Shown: one piece after another, positions 34,805-42,956 of the stretch | Numbering within the stretch: position 1 is the first letter of the stretch | Layout: the number at the start of each line of letters is the position of its first letter | Origin: JBCAXA01 sp038749025 | GTDB taxonomy: Bacteria > Pseudomonadota > Gammaproteobacteria > Steroidobacterales > Woeseiaceae | Reading direction: 5' to 3' | NCBI GenBank assembly: GCA_038749025.1 | Contig: JBCDIL010000018.1 | Span: forward strand, 3,764 to 67,763 | DNA length: 64,000 nt | Notes under the pieces: model-generated | What the model was told of the DNA's origin: nothing | Database searches by the model: none | Seen by the model: only the letters and a program-made list of their open reading frames with translations | Made by a program: the position numbers and the translations under genes

Positions 34805-35998
34805 GTGACGCTTCGAATAACCTACTTGTTAGCGGCCGCCGTCCTCCTCGGTCCGCTGGCCATGCAGATCTACCTGCCTGTCCTGCCCACGTTGCAAACG
34901 GAGTTCGGCGTTACTCAGGACGTTATCCAGCTGACGTTCAGCCTATACATCTTGGCGGCAGGAATCGCGCAACTCGTTAGCGGGACCTTATCTGATCGTT
35001 ATGGCCGTCGGCCGATCATGTTGACCGGCATTGTGCTGTTCTTGCTGGGCAGCGCTGCCTGCGCGCTGGCACCAACAGCGAACGCACTGATCGGCGGCCG
35101 CATTATTCAAGCGGCAGGCGGGGGTATCGGTCTGGTTGTCGCCCGTGCCGTTCTCAGCGACTTGTACCCACCCGCCGAGATGGCAAAGCGCCTAGCGACC
35201 GTCATCCTCATTATGCTGATCGGTCCGATGCTCGGTCCGCTGACGGGTGGTTACTTCGGCGTTTGGTTTGGCTGGCGCAGTATATTCTGGTTACTTACCA
35301 TCGTCTCCGCCTTGGTCTTGGTGTTATTGACCGCCCGATTACCGGAGACATTAACGGCCGAAAAACGCGGCCAAACAAAGTCGTTGCGCGATGGTTTCGC
35401 GCTGGCGCTAGGCCGACCGCGGTTTCTACTTTATGCCGCCGTAACAACATCGAGTGCAGCCGGTTTTTATCTGTTCATCTCGATGGTGCCGTTCGTTATG
35501 GAACGCCACTTTCGCGAGCCGACGGAGCGATTCGGCGAACTTTTCATCATCCTCGCTATTGCTTATGGCATCGGCAATTTCCTCGCGACGCGCTACGCCG
35601 CGAAAATCGGTATCGCCCGAACTGTGGCCGCTGGCACAGTGGGTGTAACGCTCGCCGTCAGCGTCGCGCTCGCCATCGAAGCGACCATCGGCCTTACCGC
35701 CACCAGTTTGTTCGCCGCAATGGCCGTTTCGACCTTGTCGCAAGGTTTCTTTAACCCAAGCGCCCAGGGCGGCGCCGTCGGTCAAGTGCCGGAGCGCGCT
35801 GGGACCGCCTCGAGCCTGACGAGCTTTCTCATGCAACTATTCTCGGCTGTCCTGGTGCAGTCACTCGCCGCTGCGGTGTCGCACAGTATTTGGCCGCTAC
35901 TGATCACGCTGGCGGTGGTACACGGCGCCGGCATGGTCGCGGCTCTCGCGTTACACCGCAACGCGGCGATGTCGCTTGCCACGACCGGCCGACCGTAG
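34805..35998 (+). CDS. Bcr/CflA-family MFS drug efflux transporter
   Basis: 397 residues, GTG start; twelve membrane helices. The MFS motif A (GTLSDRYGRRPIMLTG) is between TM2 and TM3, and the N-terminal QIYLPVLPTLQTEFGV and FSLYILAAGIAQLVSG are typical of Bcr/CflA. Proton-driven efflux of drugs such as chloramphenicol or bicyclomycin, or export of dipeptides, is known for the family. It closes a plus-strand run and converges with the M49-like gene. Confidence 0.9.
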   Translation: MTLRITYLLAAAVLLGPLAMQIYLPVLPTLQTEFGVTQDVIQLTFSLYILAAGIAQLVSGTLSDRYGRRPIMLTGIVLFLLGSAACALAPTANALIGGRIIQAAGGGIGLVVARAVLSDLYPPAEMAKRLATVILIMLIGPMLGPLTGGYFGVWFGWRSIFWLLTIVSALVLVLLTARLPETLTAEKRGQTKSLRDGFALALGRPRFLLYAAVTTSSAAGFYLFISMVPFVMERHFREPTERFGELFIILAIAYGIGNFLATRYAAKIGIARTVAAGTVGVTLAVSVALAIEATIGLTATSLFAAMAVSTLSQGFFNPSAQGGAVGQVPERAGTASSLTSFLMQLFSAVLVQSLAAAVSHSIWPLLITLAVVHGAGMVAALALHRNAAMSLATTGRP

Positions 35999-36009
35999 CG
36001 ACACCGCGG

Positions 36010-37731
36010 CTAAAAAGCGCCTCGGCCGAGTCCGTCGCGGGCCTGCAAGTCGGTCAAGCCCAATACCGCCATGCCTTGCTCAAACGTGATATCGACCGGG
36101 ATTCCTAGGGCCGTCAATCGTTCAAGATCGGCGGCAAGCGTTGGTCGGATCACACCGAGTTCATCGGTCAGCGCTCGCGCTCGCGCAAGATCACCGTCGC
36201 CTTGAATCGTTAAGATGAGTGCGGATAAGTCGTCCATTGCCGCTTTCATTGCCTCGAACTCAATGGCGTACTGACCCGACGTTGGATCGCGGCGAAACGC
36301 ACCGCGGTCGAGGAAATAATTGAACCGCAGCATATTGGCCTTGCCGTGAGCGCTGCTCGCGCCAAAGCGAATCGACCGGAAAATGCTGGCGACGAACGTG
36401 ACGTAATTGTCCATCAGACTCGCATTGCCCAGTTCGCCAGCCTCGTGCAGCTTGGTAACCATGTACAGGCCGAGCACGTCGGCCTTGCCTTCCTCGAGGC
36501 TTGACGCGACCTCCCGCAACGCCCAGCGCACCGTACCGTTGCCGTCAACCGTATTTTTTATGCCGAGTCCATGTGCAACCTCATGAAACATCGTATTGGC
36601 GAAGAACGCATCGAACGTAACGTACTGGCGTTGCTCCGGAACAATGAGCTCATCGGCCAACGGCTCGAGGATTTTCTCGAATTTGGCCCGCATCGCGTTT
36701 TTGAGCTGGAGCCGGCGCGTACCTTTGGATAGCTGCACAACCTCGTCGTTCGGTAAGTTAATCGCGATGGTTTTTGAACCTGCATTGGAGTGGCCAGCGT
36801 AGTACAAAACGTCGTAGGCACCGAGGTCGGAATTGACGCCCGGTCGTTCCTGCTTGTACAGGGCGGGAACCGGTAAATCCCGTTGCAGCGCTGGCAAGAA
36901 GGTCGCGAAGTGGGCGAGATTGCGACTCCAAACAAGATCTTTCTTGAGGACGTACGCTTCGTACGCGGCGCGATAACCGTAGCGCTGATCTTCGTACGTC
37001 TCGATAGCGCCGATAACAACGTCGAGTGGGTTGTCCTTCATGTCCATCCAGGCGAGATCGCTCGGCTGGTAGTCGTCGGTGACCAAGGCGTCAGCGCGAA
37101 GTCGTAGGTAACCAGCAAATGCGTCGTTCTCGGCAAGTTCGGAGGCCTCACGCAGCCGAGCGGCAGCAACGGCCAATGCGTCGCGATACGCCTCGTGATA
37201 AGGGATCAGCACAAGGTCGCGCTCGGCATCGCGGCGAACCAACGAGTACAAGCCATCTTTGCCGGCCTGATCCCAGGCATCGAACTCCGCGTCACTCATG
37301 TCGGTCGGGTAGAAACCGGCGCCGCGCGGTTTCTCGGTAACACCCGGCACGAAAGGAAGATCGCCGTCGAGCCGGTTCCAAGGGCCGTAGTTGATCGTCG
37401 CCAGCGTTTTCACCGAGCCATCGAGAGAGCGCACAAACGCTGCCCAATCGTCACCGTAAGCTTGTCGCCAAAACAACTCGTCCATAATGATGGCAGCGTC
37501 GATGAGCTTAACGATCAGGCGCTGCTGGTTCTCGCTGAGTTCCGATAAGTCGGCGTTGAGTCGAAACGGCGCATACTGATCGAGCAACCCGGCATTGCGC
37601 TCGGGTAGGCTCGTTGTGTCGCCCGTCAAACTCGCCCGAGTGTCGAGCGTGCCGGTCTGCTCGATCCCCGCACAACCCGCCATCGCCACCAACCCGGCTA
37701 CCGCCGCCGCACGCCGCCACCGTGTACTCAT
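36010..37731 (-). CDS. M49-like (dipeptidyl-peptidase III family) lipoprotein metallopeptidase
   Basis: ATG 37731 opens a lipoprotein signal (VAGLVAMAGC); 573 residues. The zinc site reads FANTMFHEVAHGLGIKNT (HEXXH) and REVASSLEEGKADVLGLYMV (EEXXAD), the pair typical of M49 relatives such as the DPP III-like domain of plant Nudix hydrolase 3. Classical DPP III has HEXXXH, so this belongs to the short-spacer branch. Other conserved blocks are DAAIIMDELFWRQAYGDDW, YYAGHSNAGSKTIAINLPNDEVVQL and ERQYVTFDAFFANT-like segments. It probably cleaves peptides in the periplasm. Convergent with the MFS gene (12-base gap). Confidence 0.82.
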   Translation of the reverse strand: MSTRWRRAAAVAGLVAMAGCAGIEQTGTLDTRASLTGDTTSLPERNAGLLDQYAPFRLNADLSELSENQQRLIVKLIDAAIIMDELFWRQAYGDDWAAFVRSLDGSVKTLATINYGPWNRLDGDLPFVPGVTEKPRGAGFYPTDMSDAEFDAWDQAGKDGLYSLVRRDAERDLVLIPYHEAYRDALAVAAARLREASELAENDAFAGYLRLRADALVTDDYQPSDLAWMDMKDNPLDVVIGAIETYEDQRYGYRAAYEAYVLKKDLVWSRNLAHFATFLPALQRDLPVPALYKQERPGVNSDLGAYDVLYYAGHSNAGSKTIAINLPNDEVVQLSKGTRRLQLKNAMRAKFEKILEPLADELIVPEQRQYVTFDAFFANTMFHEVAHGLGIKNTVDGNGTVRWALREVASSLEEGKADVLGLYMVTKLHEAGELGNASLMDNYVTFVASIFRSIRFGASSAHGKANMLRFNYFLDRGAFRRDPTSGQYAIEFEAMKAAMDDLSALILTIQGDGDLARARALTDELGVIRPTLAADLERLTALGIPVDITFEQGMAVLGLTDLQARDGLGRGAF

Positions 37732-37821
37732 CGCCGCAAATTCCCTTCCTAACTCTGCGCATGAGTGTAGCAGTCGGCCGTCTAGCCTATACTGGCGAAA
37801 CGGCTTTTCGGGAAAAATCCT

Positions 37822-38850
37822 ATGAAATGGGTCCGCAGACTCGTTGTCGCGTTGGCAGTTCTGCTCGCCGTCGCGCTTATCTACGCGTACACGCTGCCCG
37901 CCGCAACTCGCGTAGAACGCACGATCGTCATCGATCGCCCGGCCGCGACCGTGTTCGCCCAACTGAACGATTTTCACCAATTCAACCGGTGGTCACCGTG
38001 GTACGACTTAGCACCCGATGAGACCCGCTACACGTTCTCGGGGCCTCGCCGCGGCGTCGGCGCCGTTATGCACTGGGAGTCCACGAACCCTAGCGTCGGC
38101 AAAGGCACGCAGACGATTACCGCGAGCGAACCGCCCAAGAGCCTCGAAACCGCCTTGGAGTTCGACGATTTCGGCGAAAACACGGCGGGCTTCGACCTAA
38201 AGCCGGTTGATGGTGGCACCGAAGTCACGTGGTTTCTGGCTCAAGAGCATGGTTACGACCCCGCTAGCCGATTGTTCGGTTCGATGCTGGATCGCTTCGT
38301 AGGGCCCGACTACGAACGGGGTCTCGCCAAGTTAAAGACGGTGACCGAGGAACTGCCCCCTGAAGACTTTGCTGATCTCGAGGTCACCGAGGTCGACGTT
38401 CCGCCCGCGCAGTGGCTGATCGCGAGCACAGCTTCCGATCCGAACCCGGACGCCGAGTCAGCGGCCCTGAGCCAAGCCTTTTTCGCCGTCGTTAACGCGC
38501 TCCAAGAGTTTGACTTAGAGCGTGCTGGCCCCGCCTTGCGTATCGAGCGCGGCTTCGACAGCCAAGCCAGGTTTGATGCCGGCATTCCCGTTACCGGGCC
38601 TGTCGATAACGTAACCAGCGCCGTTGTTCGTGTGGTAGACGCGTATACCGGACCCGCTCTGAAGACAGTCCATACAGGTCCGTACAGTCGTCTGTCGGTC
38701 ACACACGCAAAGTTTGCGGCTTACGCGGCGGCGCACGGTTTCGCGATTGCCGGCGATCAATGGGAGGTCTATGTCAGCGATCCGGCAGAGGTGCCAGAAG
38801 ATCAGTTAGTAACCGATATCTATGTGCCGGTGGCACCACCGCAAGACTAA
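37822..38850 (+). CDS. SRPBCC - GyrI-like two-domain protein, membrane anchored
   Basis: 342 residues. A short N-terminal membrane segment (LVVALAVLLAVALIYAYTL) is followed by an SRPBCC polyketide-cyclase-like domain (RVERTIVIDRPAATVFAQLNDFHQFNRWSPW, YTFSGPRRGVGAVMHWES), then a GyrI-like/AraC effector-binding domain (ALQEFDLERAGPALRIERG ... VHTGPYSRLSVTHAKFAAYAAAHGFAIAGDQWEVYVSDPAE, with DIYVPV at the end). Both domains bind small ligands; the combination is seen in bacteria but is uncharacterised. Its stop overlaps the stop of the next, opposite gene by four bases. Confidence 0.8.
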   Translation: MKWVRRLVVALAVLLAVALIYAYTLPAATRVERTIVIDRPAATVFAQLNDFHQFNRWSPWYDLAPDETRYTFSGPRRGVGAVMHWESTNPSVGKGTQTITASEPPKSLETALEFDDFGENTAGFDLKPVDGGTEVTWFLAQEHGYDPASRLFGSMLDRFVGPDYERGLAKLKTVTEELPPEDFADLEVTEVDVPPAQWLIASTASDPNPDAESAALSQAFFAVVNALQEFDLERAGPALRIERGFDSQARFDAGIPVTGPVDNVTSAVVRVVDAYTGPALKTVHTGPYSRLSVTHAKFAAYAAAHGFAIAGDQWEVYVSDPAEVPEDQLVTDIYVPVAPPQD

Positions 38851-39236
38851 GACTTTAATAGGAATTCCGGAACGGCGGGCGCCGCTTGCGGCGCGCCAGC
38901 ACCGTCGCGGCCATCAACAACGTGCAATGCTCGGCCACTGTTTTCTTGTGCGATCGTTGCCGAGTACAGATCGACGATACAACGCGCGCACTCGGCGGCT
39001 TGTGTCGCGGACATCTTGCGGACCGATGCGACGATCGGACTCTCATCGCCTAAGGCTGGGGTTTGATGCAACTTCTGCCGCAACGCAGCAAACAGACCGC
39101 GCTGGCCGCTAGGTAACTCATCCTCGCGGATGTCGTCTAAATGTTGCGTGAATGAATCGGCCAACCGGTCTTTGACCGATCCGGCATCACATAACGCCAC
39201 TACGGCATCGCGAAACTTGCTCGATAGGTACGCCAC
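38847..39236 (-). CDS. hypothetical protein, about 129 residues
   Basis: GTG start preceded by GGGGA. The protein is soluble, mostly helical, with no signal peptide or known motif; two features are SATQAAECARCIVDLYSATI and a disordered Ala/Pro/Gly-rich tail. It lies tail-to-tail with the SRPBCC/GyrI-like gene. I do not recognise it. Length and composition are normal for a real gene, but evidence is only the open frame and ribosome site. Confidence 0.55.
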   Translation of the reverse strand: MAYLSSKFRDAVVALCDAGSVKDRLADSFTQHLDDIREDELPSGQRGLFAALRQKLHQTPALGDESPIVASVRKMSATQAAECARCIVDLYSATIAQENSGRALHVVDGRDGAGAPQAAPAVPEFLLKS

Positions 39237-39433
39237 TGTCCCCGTCCCATTGTTTTTGTTTTTTGGCGTTCGTCGCCCGGAGCTGATCCGTCGCCCTACG
39301 GATCCGGTGGTGATTGACTCAAGACCGCCCCGGCCGTCGCACTAAGTTCCCCGCTCAGCGCCCGTTCGGTTCGGCAAGCAACCACTTGCACCACGTTTTT
39401 ATAGCAAATTCCGCTAAACGCGCCAAGGCTCCG

Positions 39434-42400
39434 CTAAATCCGCCGCAATCGAATCGTCCAGGTTTCGCCGTCGATGCCGACGCTGGCCTCGTGCACGTCG
39501 CCCGCAGAAGTCTCACGCCACGCGCTCGCCAGCGTTTCATCCATGACCAGCTGCCGGTACTGCGCCAAAACGGCCGCAAGGCGCTCGCCGCCCGTGACGC
39601 CGAGCTCGATTCGGTCCGAAACGTCCAAACCCGCTTGTTTCCGGGCGTCCTGGACGGCGCGAACCAGCTCGCGCGCCTGGCCCTCGCGCTCCAGTTCACC
39701 CGTCAGCGTCGTGTCGAGGGCGACCAGGTAGCCCGCATCCTCGGCACACGCAAAACCAGCCGCGGACTGTGTCTCGATCAACACGTCATCAGCGCCAAGC
39801 CGGATCGGCTCGCCGTCGATTTCAATCTCGAACATCGCGCCGGCCTCGCAGGCGGCCGCGATAACCGCGCCGTCAGCCGCCGCTAGCGCCTCGCGGATCG
39901 CCGGTACCAGCTTGCCGTACTGCTTACCGAGACGCGGCAGTTTCGGCTTGATCCGGTACTCGACCAGCTGATCGTCGCGGGCAATAAAACGGATCGCCTT
40001 GATATTGAGTTCGTCGAGAACTTGCTGCTGGTGCTGCTCGACGTAGCGCGCGTCATCGGCATTCGGCAACCGGACCCGAACTTCACTCAGTGGCTGGCGG
40101 GTCTTGACGCCGCTTTGGCTGCGCGCCGCACGACCGAGACCCACCACTTTTTGCACCACGTCGATAGCGCGCAGTAACTCATCGTTGCGGTAGCCAGGGT
40201 CGACGACCGGCCAGTCGCACATGTGGACACTGGTCGGCGCGTCGTTGCGTCGGCCCAAATTTTGGTACACGTGCTCCGCAAGGAACGGCACCATGGGCGC
40301 CATCGTGCGCGTGATCGTGTCCAAGCACTCGTACAGCGTTTGATAAGCGGATCGTTTGTCGGCGGAGTCCGTCGACTTCCAGAAGCGGCGCCGGTTCAAC
40401 CGCACGTACCAATTCGATAACTGGTCGATAAATCGCTCGATCGCCTCACCGGCCCCCCGTGCATCGAAGCGATCCAGGCCGTTACTGACTTCGCGAACGG
40501 TCGCCTCCAGCAGTGCCAACGCCCAGCGGTCGATCTCCGGACGGTCCGCTAACGGAACTTGGGTGTCGAGATCGACGTCGTCGAGACGTGCGTACAACAC
40601 GAAAAAGCCGTAGGTGTTCCAGTAGGTATTGATAAACGAGCTCGCCACATCGGCGACGATGTCGACCGAAATGCGTTTCTGGACATCGGGCGCGACGCGT
40701 GCGAGGAAATACCAGCGCAGCGCATCAGCCCCGACCGTGTCGAACACCGCGTAAGGATCGAGGATATTGCCCAGCGATTTGGACATTTTCTTGCCATCCG
40801 CATCGACGATATGCGACAGACAGACGACGTTCTTATAGGCAACCGAATCGGACACCATCGTCGAGATCGCGTGCAAGGTGTAGAACCAACCGCGCGTCTG
40901 ATCGATCGCCTCGCAGATGTAGTCGGCCGGAAAATGGTCGGCGAAGATGTCAGCGTTGTCGAATGGGTAGTGCCATTGCGCGTAACTCATCGCCCCCGAA
41001 TCAAACCAGCAATCGATGACCTCGGGGACCCGACGGTACGTCCGGCCGTCTTTCTCAAAAGTGATGTCGTCGACCGCGGGTCGGTGCAAATCAAGCTCGG
41101 TCAACGAGCGGCCGACCAAAGCCTCAAGCTCGGCCAACGAGCCGATGCAATGAAAGTTGCCATCGTCGTCGGACCAGACCGGCAACGGCGTGCCCCAGAA
41201 CCGTTCACGCGACAGCGCCCAGTCGATGTTGTTTTCCAGCCAATTGCCAAAACGGCCATCGCGGATTGTCTCCGGGACCCAATTGATGGTCTGGTTGAGT
41301 TCGACCATCCGATCCTTGACGTCGGTCGTGCGGATGTACCACGCGTTTTTAGCGTAATAGATGATCGGATCGCCGGTGCGCCATCCGAAGGGATAGTTGT
41401 GCAGGTACTTACCGGCACGAAACATGAGCCCGCGCTCGGTCAGATGTTTCGTAATGACCGGGTCAGCCTCTTTGAAAAACAAGCCGGCGACGAGCCCGAC
41501 CTCGGCTTTGAAATGCCCATCTAGACCGACACCGTGGACAACCGGCAGGCCGTGTTGCTGACCCAATGCAAGATCGTCAACACCATACGCCGGCGCGGTA
41601 TGGACGATGCCGGTACCGTCCTCGGTGCTGACGAAGTCTGCGTGGAACACCTGGAACGCCGCCGCCGAATCGACCGCCAGATCGTCAAACAAGCGCTGAT
41701 AGCGAGTACCGACCAGGTCAGCGCCCTTACAGCGTGAGACGACGATCGGCGCCTGATCACCGAACACCGCACCGACAAGCGCCGCGGCCAACACGAGCTG
41801 CTCGTCGCCGTGCTCGACGCGGACGTAATCGACGTCGTTGTGAACGGCCAGGGCCAAGTTGGACGGTAGCGTCCACGGCGTGGTTGTCCAAACAAGAAAA
41901 AAGACGTTGTCTTCATCGGCAAACGGAAACTTAACGAAGATCGAGGGGTCCTCGACTTCGCGGTAGCCTTGCGCCAGCTCATGTGAGGACAATGTCGCGC
42001 CAATGCGCGGGTCATAAGGAACGACCTTGTAACCTTTGTAAATGCGGCCCTGATCCCAAATGGTTTTGAGAAGCGACCAGACCGATTCGATGTAGTCGTT
42101 GCTGAGCGTGTAGTAAGCGCCCTCGAGATCGACCCAGTAGCCCATGCGCTCGGTCATGGCCTCCCAGTCCTCGATGTAACGCATCACCGATTCGCGACAA
42201 CGGCGTGTGAACTCGGCGACGCCAACCTGCGCCTCGATCTCCTTCTTGTCGAAGATGCCAAGCTCTTTCTCGATACCGTGCTCAACCGGTAAGCCGTGCG
42301 TGTCCCAGCCTGCTTTGCGCGGTACATGAAAGCCACGCATGGTTTTGTAGCGTGGGTAAATGTCCTTGAACGTCCGCGCCAAGACATGGTGAATACCGGG

Positions 42401-42559
42401 TTTACCGTTCGCGGTCGGCGGTCCTTCATTGAAACTCCATAACGGTCGCCCGGCGCTCTCAGCCAATGTCATGGCGAACACATCATGCTCGCGCCAGAAA
42501 TCGAGAATCGCCTTTTCTATGGCCGGACCGTCGTATCGAGCCGCTACTTCGTCAAACAT
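39434..42559 (-). CDS. ileS: isoleucyl-tRNA synthetase, type 2 (IleRS2), with swapped HIGH motif
   Basis: 1041 residues, clearly longer than E. coli IleRS (938) and without a C-terminal Cys-rich zinc finger; both are marks of the eukaryote-like type 2 enzyme. The class I KMSKS loop is present (KKMSKSLGN, Lys591-Ser595), together with the connective editing domain and a canonical anticodon-binding part. The first signature, usually HXGH, reads GIHH (Gly55-His58) in PTANGKPGIHHVLA; a GXHH form is known from some IleRS2 enzymes with strong mupirocin resistance. It charges tRNA-Ile. The gene stands alone, without ribF or lspA, behind a T-box riboswitch on the same strand. Whether another ileS exists in the genome cannot be seen. 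Confidence 0.93.
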   Translation of the reverse strand: MFDEVAARYDGPAIEKAILDFWREHDVFAMTLAESAGRPLWSFNEGPPTANGKPGIHHVLARTFKDIYPRYKTMRGFHVPRKAGWDTHGLPVEHGIEKELGIFDKKEIEAQVGVAEFTRRCRESVMRYIEDWEAMTERMGYWVDLEGAYYTLSNDYIESVWSLLKTIWDQGRIYKGYKVVPYDPRIGATLSSHELAQGYREVEDPSIFVKFPFADEDNVFFLVWTTTPWTLPSNLALAVHNDVDYVRVEHGDEQLVLAAALVGAVFGDQAPIVVSRCKGADLVGTRYQRLFDDLAVDSAAAFQVFHADFVSTEDGTGIVHTAPAYGVDDLALGQQHGLPVVHGVGLDGHFKAEVGLVAGLFFKEADPVITKHLTERGLMFRAGKYLHNYPFGWRTGDPIIYYAKNAWYIRTTDVKDRMVELNQTINWVPETIRDGRFGNWLENNIDWALSRERFWGTPLPVWSDDDGNFHCIGSLAELEALVGRSLTELDLHRPAVDDITFEKDGRTYRRVPEVIDCWFDSGAMSYAQWHYPFDNADIFADHFPADYICEAIDQTRGWFYTLHAISTMVSDSVAYKNVVCLSHIVDADGKKMSKSLGNILDPYAVFDTVGADALRWYFLARVAPDVQKRISVDIVADVASSFINTYWNTYGFFVLYARLDDVDLDTQVPLADRPEIDRWALALLEATVREVSNGLDRFDARGAGEAIERFIDQLSNWYVRLNRRRFWKSTDSADKRSAYQTLYECLDTITRTMAPMVPFLAEHVYQNLGRRNDAPTSVHMCDWPVVDPGYRNDELLRAIDVVQKVVGLGRAARSQSGVKTRQPLSEVRVRLPNADDARYVEQHQQQVLDELNIKAIRFIARDDQLVEYRIKPKLPRLGKQYGKLVPAIREALAAADGAVIAAACEAGAMFEIEIDGEPIRLGADDVLIETQSAAGFACAEDAGYLVALDTTLTGELEREGQARELVRAVQDARKQAGLDVSDRIELGVTGGERLAAVLAQYRQLVMDETLASAWRETSAGDVHEASVGIDGETWTIRLRRI

Positions 42560-42576
42560 CGTCTTTCATCTCTGCC

Positions 42577-42613
42577 AAAAAAAACCCCGGGCATACAACA
42601 CGTATGCCCGGGG
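42577..42613 (-). terminator. regulated terminator in the ileS leader
   Basis: Perfect 12-bp stem CCCCGGGCATAC / GTATGCCCGGGG with a 5-base loop, followed by eight T on the minus strand (complement of 42577-42584). It ends 18 bases before the ileS ATG and is the expression platform of the T-box leader. Confidence 0.93.
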
Positions 42614-42843
42614 CGTTTGATGATCGTCATCAAGCGCGGTACCACCCGGCGCTCGCCACCGCCTCACGGCAGCAGCCTCGTTGGGTCGACTGACCCTACC
42701 CCGTCTCGTGGGGCCCCGGCCAACTTACTCGGTCTCGCTTTTCAGTCGGCTGCTCGCGGGTGATATTCACGCTACGTGTTGGCGAGGCTCACACCGTCCC
42801 TCGCTCGCTGGACAACAGCGGCAGCGTTACTTGTCCCGGTCGA
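42577..42843 (-). ncRNA. T-box riboswitch upstream of ileS, AUC (Ile) specifier
   Basis: Read on the minus strand. Stem I base CGGG (42838-42835) pairs with CCCG (42760-42757); the 5' internal loop is ACAAGTA and the 3' side GAATATCA, which holds the specifier ATC (42764-42762). ACGCT (42827-42823) pairs with AGCGT (42772-42768) above it. A distal hairpin GCGAGG / CCTCGC (42804-42782) carries GGTG. The antiterminator is GCGGT (42662-42658), a small GGC/GCC hairpin, the 7-base bulge GGGTGGT and ACCGC (42640-42636): the T-box sequence GGGTGGTACCGCG at 42647-42635. UGGU pairs with the tRNA end ACCA, right for tRNA-Ile (A73). A further hairpin TTGATGA-CGA-TCATCAA and the terminator follow. Binding of uncharged tRNA-Ile should raise ileS expression. 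Confidence 0.93.
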
Positions 42844-42956
42844 CGCAAGGGACAGACGCTAGCAGAATGCTGGGGGCTTGAAAACCGCTGCGGCGAGTTG
42901 GCAACCTTGACGTTCTGCGCCTCGCGGAGGCGCCCATTGCTAGAGACTACAAAACC

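Noticed and set aside
40559..41524. 321-codon open frame antisense to ileS
   Set aside because: Fully within ileS on the other strand, no domain or start site; a consequence of high G+C codon use.
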